DNA of 64,000 nt from Rhododendron vialii (lineage: Eukaryota > Streptophyta > Magnoliopsida > Ericales > Ericaceae): contig NC_080568.1 in assembly GCF_030253575.1 (NCBI RefSeq), positions 10,849,001 to 10,913,000 on the forward strand. The letters run 5' to 3'. The position numbers and the translations under genes are program-made. Below are positions 13,351 to 26,497 of this stretch, piece after piece. Each line of letters begins with the position of its first letter. The first letter of the stretch is position 1. The notes under the pieces were generated by a model. The model ran no database searches. It saw nothing but the letters and a program-made list of their open reading frames with translations, and had not been told where the DNA came from.

Positions 13351-16300
13351 GAAGCCTTTTAATATTATATAGGTAGAGTCTCTCTCTCTCTCTCTCAAAG
13401 TTCTTAACCTAGCCGCCGCGAAACATTTCCTCTCCCCCCTCCCTTCTTGGGCGGCGGGAGGGGGGCGACCTAGCCATTCTAGTCTTCCTTTTCTCTTCTT
13501 CTCCCTTCTTCCCCTACCCTCGGCCATCTATTTTTGCCGGATCCCCTTTGTGCCGTTTCCACTTCCACTCTGATCTTGGTCTTTGCTTTCTTGCCGGCTC
13601 CTCCCATTGATCTCTTTTGTTGGGTTGGGTCGGTTCTTGGGCCCAACGGCAAAGTGAAGAGCGGTGGCTGGTGGTGGTTCCTTTTTCAGGCGATGGGTGC
13701 TCACTGTGGGCACACGCTCCTGAAAATCGTGTGCGCCCTTTTTGGAAAGCGCGGCGAAACGCTACAATTCGGAGTCGCTACTTGGGTTTTGCAGTATGCA
13801 CCCAAGGAACCAAACTTGAAACGTTTGCTACGTTTTGATTGAAAAAGACTTTGTAGACTGGACCATCGTCACCTTCGATATTTGAGGTTCGGGAGCCAGG
13901 TTACGAGAGGGGAAGGGTTTTATGGCACCCCTCTCGCCCAATCCGGAGATCGATCTCTACTCAGGTATTTTTGTAAAACATGTGCATTTTTCTCTCACTA
14001 ATAATTTTTTAGCCAATTAGGGCGGGGAACAGCTAAAGGGGATTAAAACTGTAACAAGTTTGTAGTATGACAAAATGGTATGTATGATTTATTGAAACAA
14101 ATAGAATAGAAAGAGAACAAGCACCTGTGGGAGTTTTAAACAATCTAGAATGCACTGATCCGAAGTGACATACACAGAAGATAGCATGCAGTGGCTGCAC
14201 TGGACAAGCCACTGCATGCAAATCATTCCTGCGTACACCACACAAGGACTGGCGTGCGCCGGTAGGCCTAAACCCACAATTCCTATTCTTAACCCTTTGG
14301 GCTTTGGAAAGGATCAGTACATACCCAGGACAAACAACGTAGTTTATAGAGCATAATATATACAGTTACAGACAGATGAAATGAATTTAAAGCCATAAAA
14401 CAAATAGAACACCCCATAAACAGTGTGGGGAAATAAACAAAGGCCAAGGCCTAGTTGCCATGCAAGGGCCAGCCACTGGGTTAGATTTTACCACCGTACG
14501 CCAGTACGAGGATACCGTACGCCACTTAGATCCTTTTGTCCAGTGCTTGGCTTTGCATCTTTTGGGTACTAGAACATGACCAGAAAGATCTCAGAGGCAT
14601 TCCAAAGCAAATAGGAATAAGCATTGAATACTACGACTACACAGTTCTAGATACAGAAGGCTGTAAACTGGTTTTTAGCATGCAATAAGGTGATGAAATA
14701 GAAAGAAAAGTAGAAAATAGCTAAGCACTGATCCCCACGCCAGTACTTGCACATACAGCCATGACTGGCGTACGAGTTCATATCACTGGCGTGCGCCGGT
14801 GTTAGCTATACACATTCTTTGAAACCTTGCCAGCTTTCGGGCCAGAGCTGGTATTGATTACCAGCCTTGATCCTACCAGCCCCCCTTAGGGGTCAGAACA
14901 AAAAGCTTTGCAAAGGTGGGATACCTTTGTTTTATGTGAGTTTGATGATGGGTTTGAGCCTTGAACTTGAGGTTTGATGATTGGATGATGGGTGTTTGGT
15001 TATGAAGGGTGTATGGAAAAGCCTCTTGCTTACTCTTTCAATGGATGGAAGAAGAGAGAGCAATAAACTATAGAAGAGAGGGAAAAAAGGAGACTTTTTT
15101 TTTTTGCTCTTAATGAGTGTAACCCCTTGCATATAAATGTAAGGGAGGTATATATAGGCCAATGAGTAAAGAAGAGGGGGTGCTAACCGGGCTGGTTTAG
15201 GGCTGATTGGGTTAGTGAAGGAGTCTCCATGCATTTAATGTATGGGACTTGCTTGATGGAGGGTGTAGGAGAGAGGGGGGAACATTCCTACATGTTTGCA
15301 ATCATTAGAGGATTGTACAGCGTACTGGGGTGGCCCAAAAGTCTTGTGCATGTGGTTGAATAAAGGTGATTTGACTGATTTTGACCGGCATACGCCCGTC
15401 TCTACCTGCGTGCGCCAGTAACAACCTAGTCAACAGTTGATGATTGACACATGGCAGTTTTACCAGCGCACGCCAGTTGTGTAGTAGCGTATGCAAGTAG
15501 GGTTTTCTTGAGACCATTTGGTTCTGACTTGAAGGGTTTGAAAAGGAGTTCGAAAGGGCTTGAATGAGGTTTGGAATGCTCAAAGCTCAAACACACTAAC
15601 ATTCTCGAGGAGTTCTTGACCTTGTTCATCATCGGGGAATCAAAGACCATTAGTAAACTAATCTGGACAGTCCAGAATATGGTGTCTACACTCGCCGGTC
15701 TTTTTCTTGAGGTTTTCCGATCGTGTTTAATGGCTAGGGTTCTCACTTGCAGCTGTTGGTTGGTGTGGTCCATTCTCCGGTCAAGATCCAGCAATTTGTG
15801 CTCAGGTTGTTTGGTGGTTGTCGGTGGTTTGGCACACAACTGCTTGTTTGTTGACTGGTTGTGGGCTGCCATTTCACAGGCAGGGAGGCCGGATTCGGCT
15901 TAGCAGGGGTTTAGAGTTAAGGGTTCTTTGTTTTTTCTTTTTTTTTTCTTTTAAGGTGGTGGCTACTGGATGGTGTTGGTGGTAGGAGGCAGAGGCGGTG
16001 GTGGCGATTCTGGGGCAACAATAGAGGCGGGTTCCCCGGGTCTCGGAAGCGGCTATAGGGCGGTCTGTTTTTGGGGAAGCGTCTTTGCCATTATGGGGCA
16101 GCAATAGGGCCTGGTTCCCTGGGTTCCGGTGGTGGCTTGGGTGCTTCTCCCATTGAGGCGGTTGCTTTGGATGACGAGTGCTGATTTTTTGATTCGAGCA
16201 TCTAGGCCTTTTTTAAGTCTTGATGTACTATTGATCTGAGTTTCTTAGACTCATATAGGGTGGTTTGGCGGGCTTTGTCCCAATTGGATGCCCTCGATTG

Positions 16301-16460
16301 GTTTCTTGCCAATTGTAGGTTTGGATCTCGGATTCGGTAGAAGACTGTTCTTTGAACATGACGTCGTTTCCTTGCTCCTATTAGTCTTGTAACAAATTGA
16401 AGATTAATGAAACTTTGTTTGTTGTTCAAAAAAAAAAAAAGAAGAAGCCCTTTAATATTA
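13351..16460 (+). mobile_element. Retroposed unit (poly-A tail, 17-bp target duplication) split by a solo LTR
   Basis: The direct repeat GAAGCCTTTTAATATTA at 13351-13367 recurs at 16444-16460 with one mismatch, directly after a poly-A run (about 16428-16440). A long duplication plus a 3' poly-A is the signature of LINE-type target-primed insertion. After subtracting the LTR nested at 13705-15690, the inserted unit is only about 1.1 kb. It starts GC-rich near 13400. I see no reverse-transcriptase domain, so it is a truncated LINE, a SINE-like unit or a retrocopy of a noncoding transcript. The exact 5' end is uncertain. Confidence 0.65.
13705..15690 (-). mobile_element. Solo LTR, same broad family as the 48-60 kb element
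   Basis: Read on the reverse strand it starts TGTAGACACC at 15690 and ends GCCCACA at 13705. Blocks near both ends match the LTRs at 48074 and 57946 (start region, the 'gattagtttact' block, and the terminal 'gcgagaggggtgccataaaa' region). It is flanked by CTCAC (13700-13704) and CTCGC (15691-15695), a 5-bp target duplication with one mismatch. No internal retroelement sequence adjoins it, so it is a solo LTR. Its middle carries at least nine variants of the motif TGGCGTACGCCA. Confidence 0.8.
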
Positions 16461-16652
16461 CGTATACTTGAACCTTTTATTTTTCAGCAATTTCGACTGG
16501 ACTGCTCACTCTGGGTCTTTTGCTCAAAATGTGAATGTGTACAAGCTCCACAAATGGTTCCTCTTTGTATGTACGCTCAAAATGTGAATGTGTACAAGCT
16601 CCACAAACAGAAATGCTATGTACACTACATCACTCACTACAACATCCACTAC

Positions 16653-16682
16653 ACGCCCCAAAACAACGTCATTTTGGGGCGT
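16653..16682. repeat. Perfect hairpin in a dispersed repeat (empty hAT site nearby)
   Basis: ACGCCCCAAAA and its reverse complement flank an 8-bp loop. The hairpin and the 60 bp to its left recur, reverse complemented, at 36448-36494 and 37345 onward, where a hAT element interrupts them. The flank at 16521-16608 also contains a direct duplication starting 'gctcaaaatgtgaatgtgta'. Confidence 0.75.
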
Positions 16683-18353
16683 CCTTCAAAAAAAAAAAAG
16701 CCCCTAAAAAAATAATTTAAAAGCTCCTGCTTTTCCCGAAACCAGTCGCCCTACGACTACGAGAGAGAAGAGAAGAAGAAGAAGAAGACGACACTACAAC
16801 AAAGATGGCTTTTTATAGCATTATCTCACAATGTTCTTTTAAGAATGCTATGAAAGAAAACCAATTACAGTGTTCAGTGTTTGAGGAGCGGCAGAAAAAC
16901 TGGCGCCTAGATTACTATAGTGTTCATAGTAAATAATAGCATTCCAAAAAATTACTTTACTTGAAGCCCTAAATCGCACACCCCCTCCTGAAAAATTTAA
17001 TTCTTTCATCTGAAATCAGAGGCGCAAAAGGGTTGAGAGCTTCTCTCTAAACCTAGAGAGAGAATGCACTCCCCTAGAAAAATTGTTCCCGTTTCTACCA
17101 CGTATAGAGGGAATCCTTGCTCTAGGTAATCCTTGCTCTATATTGTTTAAACTGCATTTGGCAGTCATCTACAAATTCCTATTCCGCTTCACCCGTTCGT
17201 TTTCACGATTAGTGCACCCCTGGCGTCAGCCAACCTCCTATGGTGTTCCTACCACCGGCAAACTCACCGCTCAATTGATTGATCGATTGATCAATCCCCA
17301 GAGAAATTACCCACAACCTCCAACGATTGATCGATTAATCGGGGGTCTCAACCGGTCTTCTCGTCCGGCGACTGCGGCCATTAAATCCACCGCTCTGTCC
17401 AGATTTGGTGGAATAGGTTCACTTGTTCTTCAATCGGGTGCTACCAGACATTCATGCGGTGGGTTCTTCCATCTCCGGCGTTGGGCAACCTACTATGGTG
17501 TTCCTACCGCCGGTAAACACACAATCTCCACCGATTAATCGACTGAGCGGTGAGTCTCAACTGGTCTCATCTTGCCTGGCGATGACTACGGCGAAGATGG
17601 TAGTGAGTCGTGAGGGGTTTGTTCACGGCCACCAGCTGATTCACGCCTACATGAGCCCGTAGGGTGCGGTGTGGCTGTTAAGGTTGGGCGCTGCAGAGGT
17701 AGCCGGTGGTTTGGATCTGCAGGAGGTGGTGCCTGATCAGGGAGGGTCTAGCCGAACCACCATTGAAGGACTCCTGGATTCCATTCACTACACAGTCTCG
17801 GAATTCCGGGACTGCGGCTGAAGGTAATGGATCATGGATCTTGTTTTCAATGATTCTGAAAGTTTTGTGCTTATTAGTTTTGAACAATAACTGGTTGTGG
17901 TTTGGCAAACTCGTGAGCTAGTTAGGTTATCTGTTTTATTGTCAATTTGTTGCTGAACTGTTGGGCCAGTGTACTGTTAGTATTTGAGGTTTCAACCTAG
18001 GTGCTGCAAACAACAACATTAGATGTAGTGTTACTCGATACTTGGATTCATGCCCAGATTAGTTACTGGGCTGATTGCCCATTTTGGGGCTCAACTGTAT
18101 GGTCTAGTTACTAGCCTCTCTACCCAATTCAGGGCTCAAATGTTGTGCTACGTGTTGCAGAGCTACATTAAATTCCATGATACTTTGATTCACTTGCCTG
18201 GTTCTTTAGCTTAGTGTGGTGCGACTGGGGCTGTTCTTGACTAGATTGGTGGACATGCTTTGATCGAAAAGGGTAGCCTCGCAGGCTATCACTGATTAGA
18301 TTCATGGTGGTGCTCTAATTGAAAGGGGGATCCGAAAATCCAAGGAGGATGAG

Positions 18354-19183
18354 TTGCAACAACAGGTCTCTGATGAACCTGGGAAGCCGCATCCGAAAAT
18401 CCACACCGTTTGTTCCACAAAGTGTACTCCTTACTTTGATTGGCAAGTTGTGGTACTCATTCACAGCTTCCATACGAGTGGCCAATTTGGGAATATCACG
18501 AGGCTTCTCAGTTGTACAGATGAGGACCTAAAGAATTATATGGGCCATGATCTGGCTCCCACCCACTATGTTCCATCCGTGAGTCGACATTCGTTAACAG
18601 GCGATTGATAATTCTATTGCTGCCCTATGTTTTTTTTTTTTTTTTTTGTTTCCTTTTTTGGTATTTCGTATTTTTTGTCCTTCTACTTATTGACTTCTTC
18701 GGAAAAACTAAGGTTGATGAACTCCCCTTGTCTGATTTAGCCCAACTGTACTCACTGACTTGCTGTTTGTTTGTAGCATTTGTAAGGACTTTCAAAAATA
18801 TCATTAAAGCTCTAATTCAGTAGCTGCTTGGATCTCATCATGTTGGTCACAAAAGGGACCTATTAAACATTATCTGTTTGTAGTATTAAAAAATTTCGAT
18901 GTATTAGATTCACTATTTACCCTACATGAAGAGTACAGATGAGGTGAATCCGTTGCAATTTTTTTTCTTGGAACTAAATTAATGTGTAGCTTGTTTAAAG
19001 TTTAAACAACTCTCTTGATATGCGGACGTGTTTAATTTCTTACCCTATACATGCACTTCCATCATGCTACCAAAGGTTGGCAAAGGTACATTTTTTACGA
19101 TACAAAAAGTTGAATATGATGCTAATCGGTTTATATGTGCCACATCAGGTATCCTGCAATCAATAAACCTGCTGCAGTCTTGC
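18354..19183 (+). pseudogene. Captured peptidyl-serine alpha-galactosyltransferase (SERGT1-like) fragment
   Basis: The first piece (18354-18607) reads KPHPKIHTV, YFDWQ, GNITRLLSCTDED, GHDLAPTHYVPS and SRHSLTGD. This resembles the plant peptidyl-serine O-alpha-galactosyltransferase that modifies extensins in the secretory pathway. The next exon (19149-19183, after an AG) continues in phase with YPAINKPAAVL, the block that follows in the family. It stops abruptly at 19183, where a CACTA-type terminus begins. The intron between them starts AT rather than GT, so the donor is mutated. Upstream exons and the remainder are missing. It is a captured fragment of about 95 residues, not a working gene. 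Identification is from memory of the family. Confidence 0.65.
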
Positions 19184-19360
19184 CACTACAACAAATAGTG
19201 CTTTCAATAGCAAAAGAAAATAGCGTTCTTTGGATTACGCTGTGATAGGTGAGGCATCCAGTCCTACCTTTTGGAAAAAACGCTAAAAAAGTGGATGATT
19301 TTTTTCGAAACCCAATTTGATAGCGTTTTGAACCCTTTCTATAGCGTCCAAACGCGCTTC
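19184..19360 (+). mobile_element. Internal CACTA 5' terminus with subterminal repeats
   Basis: CACTACAACAAATAG begins at 19184, immediately after the galactosyltransferase exon. It is followed by 'tagcgttc', 'aacgctaaaa', 'gatagcgtttt' and 'tatagcgtcc', the same subterminal motif family as at 22690-22958. The 3 bp before it (TGC) do not match the CGA after 22958, so the outer start at 16792 is the better partner for the right end. It may be a nested element that lost its own 3' end, or an older, shorter version of the same element. Confidence 0.7.
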
Positions 19361-19585
19361 CATCCATATTTTTCCTTTTAAAATTTTAGAAGTTCTACTT
19401 TCCCAAAGTTTCTAGGTTTTCAGAATGGGTCTCGTCGAAAACATTCCTCTCCCTAAATCTGATGCTAGTCGCCTAAATCGTCTCAGAATCACATCGGGTG
19501 AGCACCCTTTCGGCACTAGATCCCGAGGCCATTCTTCTCCACCCTCGTCTTTGAAGTGGCGATTTGAATCTTCCCCGCTAGTCTC

Positions 19586-19626
<41 letters not shown>

Positions 19627-21293
19627 ATGTGTGTGTGTGTGGCCATTTATAGTGTAGATATATATATTGAATTTTATACAATATAAGTGTCAATTTTTTA
19701 ATGGGCTATTTTTGCTACTGGTGGTTTGAGCAGAGCACAGAACATGTCCTATGGAATCTCCGGTGTTCAAATTGCTTGATGTGGAGAGGATGATTGGTGC
19801 TGGGTCTTTCTTTCCATTTGGAGTCTTACACGAGGAGTGCACATTACATTGTCGGTGGGCTTGTCTCTTCAAATCCACTACCTGTTCCACAAGTTTCAAG
19901 CCTTCTACAGAAATGGATGTAAAAGTCGTACTTGGATGAGGTTATCTTTAACATTTGTCAAGGTAGTGTCATAATTTGAAAGTATGGCTTGTGAATCATT
20001 GAAACTCATCTACCTGGTGCAATTCTCTCTCCTTTTATTTTTTGCCTATCTATTGTTTGACAATACGTTTGAATGAAATTTGTAACTGAAGTCACCATCC
20101 GAGCACCCATATATGATGGGAGTGAAAAAAATTTAGTTGTGAATGAATTTCTACCAACATAGCTTTACAATTACGGAGACATTTGAAGTGTACTAATTTC
20201 TACCCATATTTGAAGTGTACTAATTTTGCAACATTTTCTCCTTTAGATCCCAATTTTGAACTGATACAGTATTCAAACTAATGTACGGCCTTAGGTGCAG
20301 GTTCAGTTTTAGGGAGTTTGAGCGGAAACAAAGTTCCATGAAATCGCTCATTTAGTACTCCCAACACTAGCTAACTCATAAATCTAGCCATGGGTTTGAG
20401 AAACTCGCTCGTAGTGTCCATCTATCCACTCTCGATATGTTTTTTATATGTCTGTACTTGTGCTGATCCAACTGACAATGGTGGCCATATTGACAACATT
20501 GGAATTGGCCAATATGTAACCCATTTTACTTTCTTTGCTTTTATCTTGGTTGATGCCTTATCAATCTTTGGGGTTCGCGTAGGCAGATAAAGTGCAAGTG
20601 TTGGCCTATATAGCTCTCTCATAGCATTGGCCATCTTTTTATTATTGCTTTAAATAGGACAGTGCATGCTTGTGTTCTTGCCATCTTATCTCATAGTATT
20701 GGCCATTTTTAATGTCTTGCCTCCTATTGTTGTGGTGTATTGTTTTGGGGAGGGTGTGGGGGAGTTGTTTTTGTTGGGAACAAGTGCGTGGTGAGCAGAG
20801 TTGCGTTTTATATATTTTCTTTCTGTGTTAGATAATCAGAGATCATTGTGAAACAACTTTCTGTAGAATATTGTTACTTTGAATTGCTATATTAGTTTCT
20901 AAATTTTATATAAATGCAAACTTGAACATATTTGGTCGTTTAATAGCTATAATCATAAGCTTATAGATAGCGTTGAGAATATTAATAATAAACATACCCT
21001 CTCAATGTATATTGTATTCTTCAATGATCTGGTTAAAAATACTATGTAACTGGTAAGGAGTAGCTACTAAAGCAAGAATGAACCTCTGTATCCAAATTGG
21101 TGGAAATTGAAAGATTGTTTGTTCTTTGCATCCATAGAAACTTAATCCATCGTGTCTTTCTTTTGTTGGGTCAGTACTTATTGCTGTTAGGGTGGTCCAT
21201 GAGTAGATGTTGCTGTAGATACAATTTAAACCTTGCAATTGAGCTTAGTACTACTTGTGTGATTTTTCCTAATAACTTTGCTCCCTTATTTTA

Positions 21294-21791
<498 letters not shown>

Positions 21792-23125
21792 TGATGTCAA
21801 CATGCAGTGCTTTTCTTATGGCATTAGTTTTCAAGAAATTATGTTTTCCTTTTAGATTTCTTGCAGGGTTAGAGAGTGACACGATTGAGATTGATAATGT
21901 ATGTGTTACTTTTAATGGGGATGATTAGTGATACTGGTGTCATTTATCTTTTGCAAGGGCACTATGCTCATTGTCTGCCACCATTGATCAATAATGTATG
22001 TGTTTGAATAGCTAAGTGGCTCGGCTGGTAGTTAAATGCGTGTGGTTGAAGTTCCAACTTTTTACATAGTTTTCTCACATGAATAGTTACGTTCCACAAT
22101 TGCGCACGGATTGGTATATGTCGTTCGCCAATTTGTCATGGTATGGCTGCTTCTGAGATTGTTGTTGGTTCTTGCTGACAATTATCCATCATATTCTTCT
22201 TTTTCTAATTGCAAACATTATGTTGCTTTAAAGTTGTTTTTCTCGTTAATAATTTTTACTATATCTATTGGGTTATTTTGAATAGTTCTATATTTACAGG
22301 TATGTGTTCGCCGTTGGAAGCAAAAGGATATAAACTTGGCAAAAAAGTAAGCTTCAAATAAAGAACATCTCCAAGGGCGAAGAATTGGGGTACTTGAATG
22401 AGATGGCTTCTTAGTTTAGGATTACATTTTCTGAAAAGACAGATAACATTAGTGATTTTTTTTATGAGTGTAATTAGTCTGACTCTTATATGTTGTTTGT
22501 GCTGGAAAATTATTCTTCAAGCTATTGTAATGAATCTTCGGTTGAATTATTTATCTTACATTGAAATTGTATCGCGTTTGGAAGTACTTTGGTGTTGAAT
22601 GGAATGCAGATTTTCTATATGAAAATGCTAGTATATTGGCATTTGTAATATTTAAAAAAAAAAAGAAGAAGCTAAAATTGGCTAAGATAATGTTCAAAAA
22701 ACGCTATTGTTTACCTTTAATAGCATTCATTTCATGTTGTAAAAAGCAATAAGATAACAAGCAAAAAATGCTATCAAAGGTACAAAATACAACAGCGAGC
22801 AATGAATGCTATAGAAAGTTTTTAACAGCAGGTAATGAACGCTATAGAAAGTTAAGACTTTTAATTGCATGGGCTAATAAAGCGTTCTCCAGAATGCTAT
22901 CTATTACCTACCATAGCGTTTTTTGCATGCTATTAAAAGCATTTTTTTTGTTGTAGTGCGAGGAGGAGGGGGACACCACAGCCAACCCAAACCACCGCCA
23001 AAGAAACTAATGAAGAAGACGCCTCCACCATCGCCAACCACCACCACCAACGTACACTGACAAGCTTCGAACCATAATCACTGGCATCGATTTCGAAAGC
23101 TCAAGAAGGTCTCGACCACCACCAC

Positions 23126-24439
23126 TGCTTGCGACCATATTGTGTGTTAGAATAGGAATAGGAATACCCCAAGTGTAGGGCTAGGTCGGTTGAAAGCATA
23201 ATAATAATACCCAAAAGTCTGGGGTCGAATCCACAGGGAGCGCATCCATAACTCGGTTCGGAGATTAGCTTACGAAGAGATTTTGGCGTTAGAACCGCCA
23301 ACCAAACTTCGGCGTTGAGACGGCCAATTGAAGGATTTAGTTAACTGGCTACTTTACCTAACTACGGCTTTTTAACTGGAGATTAAACTAAAGATTAGGT
23401 TTAGGGATAATTAACACCCATAACGTAAGGATAAACTCAATTCTTCTTTTCTTAACAAAGGTGTTAAAAATGACTAGGATTCTTTTGGTTCATTTTGACA
23501 AACACAAAGAGGGACATAACTCCAAGCATCAAATGTGGCAAATAACTTAGCTCTTGCCTACATTTGATCAAAGAGATTAACACCTCTAAGTTTTGATACA
23601 TAAAATTAGTCCTTAGCCATGTTTAAGCTAGAAAACAAGATTTTACAAGAGAGGAGCAAGCCACATCCTTGGTTACGGCATGTTAACCATCCCACAACCT
23701 AACCTTACTACACTACTCACTCATATTGAAAGGGGCAACGAAATGAGCAAGAGTAAACATAAAGAAAATACCAAACATTGTGTAAATTCGAAATAAACAC
23801 AAGATCCTCGAAGAGGATGAGATTCCTTTCAACTTTAATGAAGGTGAAATGCTTTGGAAGTAAATGGATCGTACCTAAAAATCTTGTTCAAAGCATAAAT
23901 GAAGAGAGAGATGGAAGCTCCATTAATGGAGGTAGAGAGAGAAAGTGCAAAAGATAAAAGATGCCCTACATTCGAACTATGGTTGGTATATATACCCCAT
24001 TTACAAAAGATTTACAAAAATGCCCTTAAAATGCCCGCGCAGGAGTGAGGGATCGATCCCTGAGGCACTGGATTTGGCTGCTGGTTTGGGGGATCGATCC
24101 CTGGTCAGAGGGGGATCGATCTTGGTGCTCTCTGGACTGAACAACTATTTTGCTGCATGCTTTTGGTCCTCGGGCTGCTCCGGGTCTTCCTCCATTGCCT
24201 TGGACACTTTGTTTGGGACTCGGAATGACCTCTCGAGGTTCCGCAAGAACATCTAACACATCCGGACTCCTCTGGGGATTATTGGAAGCCGTGGAAACGC
24301 CCATAATTACACCAATTAGCTGTCAAACAACAAAAACACCATTGCGCGCAATATCAAACAAAAACAGACGAATATGCATGCAAGTGTGACAAAACAGAGG
24401 GAGATAAGCCTATCAATTTACACTATTCAAGGCTTATCA
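23126..24439 (-). mobile_element. Solo LTR with exact 5-bp duplication ACCAC
   Basis: On the reverse strand it starts TGATAAGCCTTG at 24439 and ends GCAAGCA at 23126. ACCAC is present at both 23121-23125 and 24440-24444. It contains three copies of GGGATCGATCC-type palindromes near 24050-24120. Its start and end resemble the solo LTR at 43903-45249 (TGATAAGC start, a 'ttattatgctt(t)caaccg' block, 'cacttggggtatt', and a 'gaagca' or 'caagca' end), so the two belong to related families. No internal retroelement domain is present. It interrupts a proline-rich coding-like stretch. Confidence 0.85.
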
Positions 24440-24570
24440 ACCACCGCCTCCATATGCTGACGAAGGTATCTCTCTCACGATCTCGAACGCTGGTATCAAT
24501 TGAACTAGGATTTCAATTCGTAAATATTGGGGATTTTTGCAAAAAAAAAAATACTGCAAAATACTAAAAG

Positions 24571-26497
24571 TGTCACGCCCCAAACCGGGTAGGTTAATGG
24601 TACTATCCCTAGTATGCGACGTGTCAAAACCTGATTGCCTCACAATTAAATTGGAACAATCGTTTGAATATAAGTTAAACCAAACCCTTATTATTAAGAT
24701 AATAGATAAACTGTACAACATAGAACAAGAGTCACAAAAACATCAGAGTCCCACTCTGGCCACAACCTACACCAAAGGTGCAATGATCCTCGCTCCCAAA
24801 AGATCTCAAAAGACACCCCGACGACGGTGACAGCTGTATAGTGGACCACCCCTGCTCTCGAACACCTGAAAGAGTAACGCATTGAATGCATGAGCTAACC
24901 ACGGGCTCAGTGAGTACAGTTGAATCATATAAATAAGAACTACAAAAAAAAAAAAAAAACAATTATGGATCAAGCATAAGTCAAATAACTCTTTTAGTAA
25001 AAATATTCTTCATAGTCCACCACAAGGTCCTTCAACTCATCCCATATAGCCAAGGGTCGTTTACCTCCGACCAAAGTTATCACGGTATCGTTACCTTGAG
25101 AGTCAACGCAAATAAGTATATTGGTGAAACCAGGGGCCATTCAATTTAATTCTCAATGGTAGGGACACACTCACATATTCCATATGCGAGCCAATAAAAA
25201 TATATAAGCCCAATTAGGCAAACACTCATACATTAGCCCAGGAGCAGGGCACACTCCTACATTAGCCCAGGAGCAAGGCAGCAAGGCTATCATAGCATGA
25301 ATCTCAAAACACATTTCTCAAATATTCTCGATCCATAATATTTCAACCAATCAAATCACAGTTTATAAAATAAAAAAAAGTACTTTTAATAATTCCAAGC
25401 AAATCATTTTAGTTCATATCAATATGATTCACTTGTACTCACCTTTAAAAACAACCGGATTAACCGGAACCTCAACCTAACTCCTAGGTAGAGCTGACGT
25501 GGGCACGAACCTCTCCGAACCTAGCACGATTCACACGGCGATGCAAATGAGTGATTGCAATTCATAATACATCTAATGCGTGAAGATGCATGCTAGAGAT
25601 TAAAACTTATTTAGTTTCCTTTCTAATAATCAGCGCCTAAGCACAATGTTTACCATGCTTAACTACACCCTATACCTCACCGCATATATATATCAGCAAA
25701 TAGAAATAATTGTTACATCACAGCTTAACAGTGATCAATTGATGGGTTTTCCTTCGTAAATCACAACTTCCTCACATAACCAAACTAATTAAATTTTCTC
25801 TTAATGCTTGGTTAGATTATAAGCCACTTAACCCAAGGACTGACATAATATATTTAGAACTAAAAAGTTACGTAAAGAAGTTGGACCAATTTCTAGCACA
25901 AGTTTTTATCTTCTACAACTCTTGTGCTAGGATACAGTCAAGACATTAGAAAAAGAACAGGATTTGTAGAAGATCCAATTAATAGAACCCTAGAACCCAA
26001 ACATTTGCTAATCTAATAAACCCTTTTCATTCAATAGGTGTACAACATGATAAATACAATTCAAGGAATCGGAATGTAAATTACCTACAGCTTTGAATTC
26101 CTGTTCCAAAACCCAGTTTCCTTCTCTATGTTTTTATTCTTTCCTCACGATCTGCTTGTGCTCTTTCTTTCTTTTTCTTTTTTTTTTTTGAGAGAAATTG
26201 GTACACAAACCGACTGAAATTTAAGAAACAAAAATCCTTTTATACTTGCACATAAAACGGTGACGTGTCTTCCTAGCATTCATGCTTATCTTGGTCCCTA
26301 GTTCAATTGCAATACCGTCCTTTATGATTTGGAAAATAACACTTGAGGCCATAGCATTAAAACAAAGACTATATACATTAATTTGTCTATAGCAATGCAT
26401 GCACAATACTACACACAAACGTCATTTCAATTTATTAATTTTTTTTACTAACCATAAAAATGCATGATATGTATGAAATTAGGATTTGGGTCTCGCA
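24571..26497 (-). mobile_element. Solo LTR with exact 5-bp duplication AAAAG
   Basis: The left end reads TGTCACGCCCC and the right end GGATTTGGGTCTCGCA. AAAAG flanks both sides (24566-24570 and 26498-26502). On the reverse strand the terminal third contains 'tgagcccgtggttagctcatgc', typical of the transcribed end of long chromovirus-type (Del/Tekay-like) gypsy LTRs; that lineage call and the orientation are inference. No coding domain is present. The right terminal repeat has diverged. Confidence 0.7.

Noticed and set aside
13534..13842. Overlapping open frames in GC-rich DNA
   Set aside because: They run across the border of the solo LTR at 13705, so they cannot be ancient coding sequence.
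20727..20737. Possible CACTA 3' end (TTGTTGTGGTG) for the internal 5' end at 19184
   Set aside because: One base off the terminus, no subterminal repeats beside it, and no TGC duplication after it.
22005..22060. tRNA-like text 'gtggctcggctggtagtt' with a B-box-like 'ggttgaagttcc'
   Set aside because: It cannot be folded into a tRNA and lacks a poly-A or target duplication; at best a very decayed SINE head.
23945..24389. Several frames of 79-103 residues on both strands
   Set aside because: They lie wholly inside a solo LTR and show no conserved domain.
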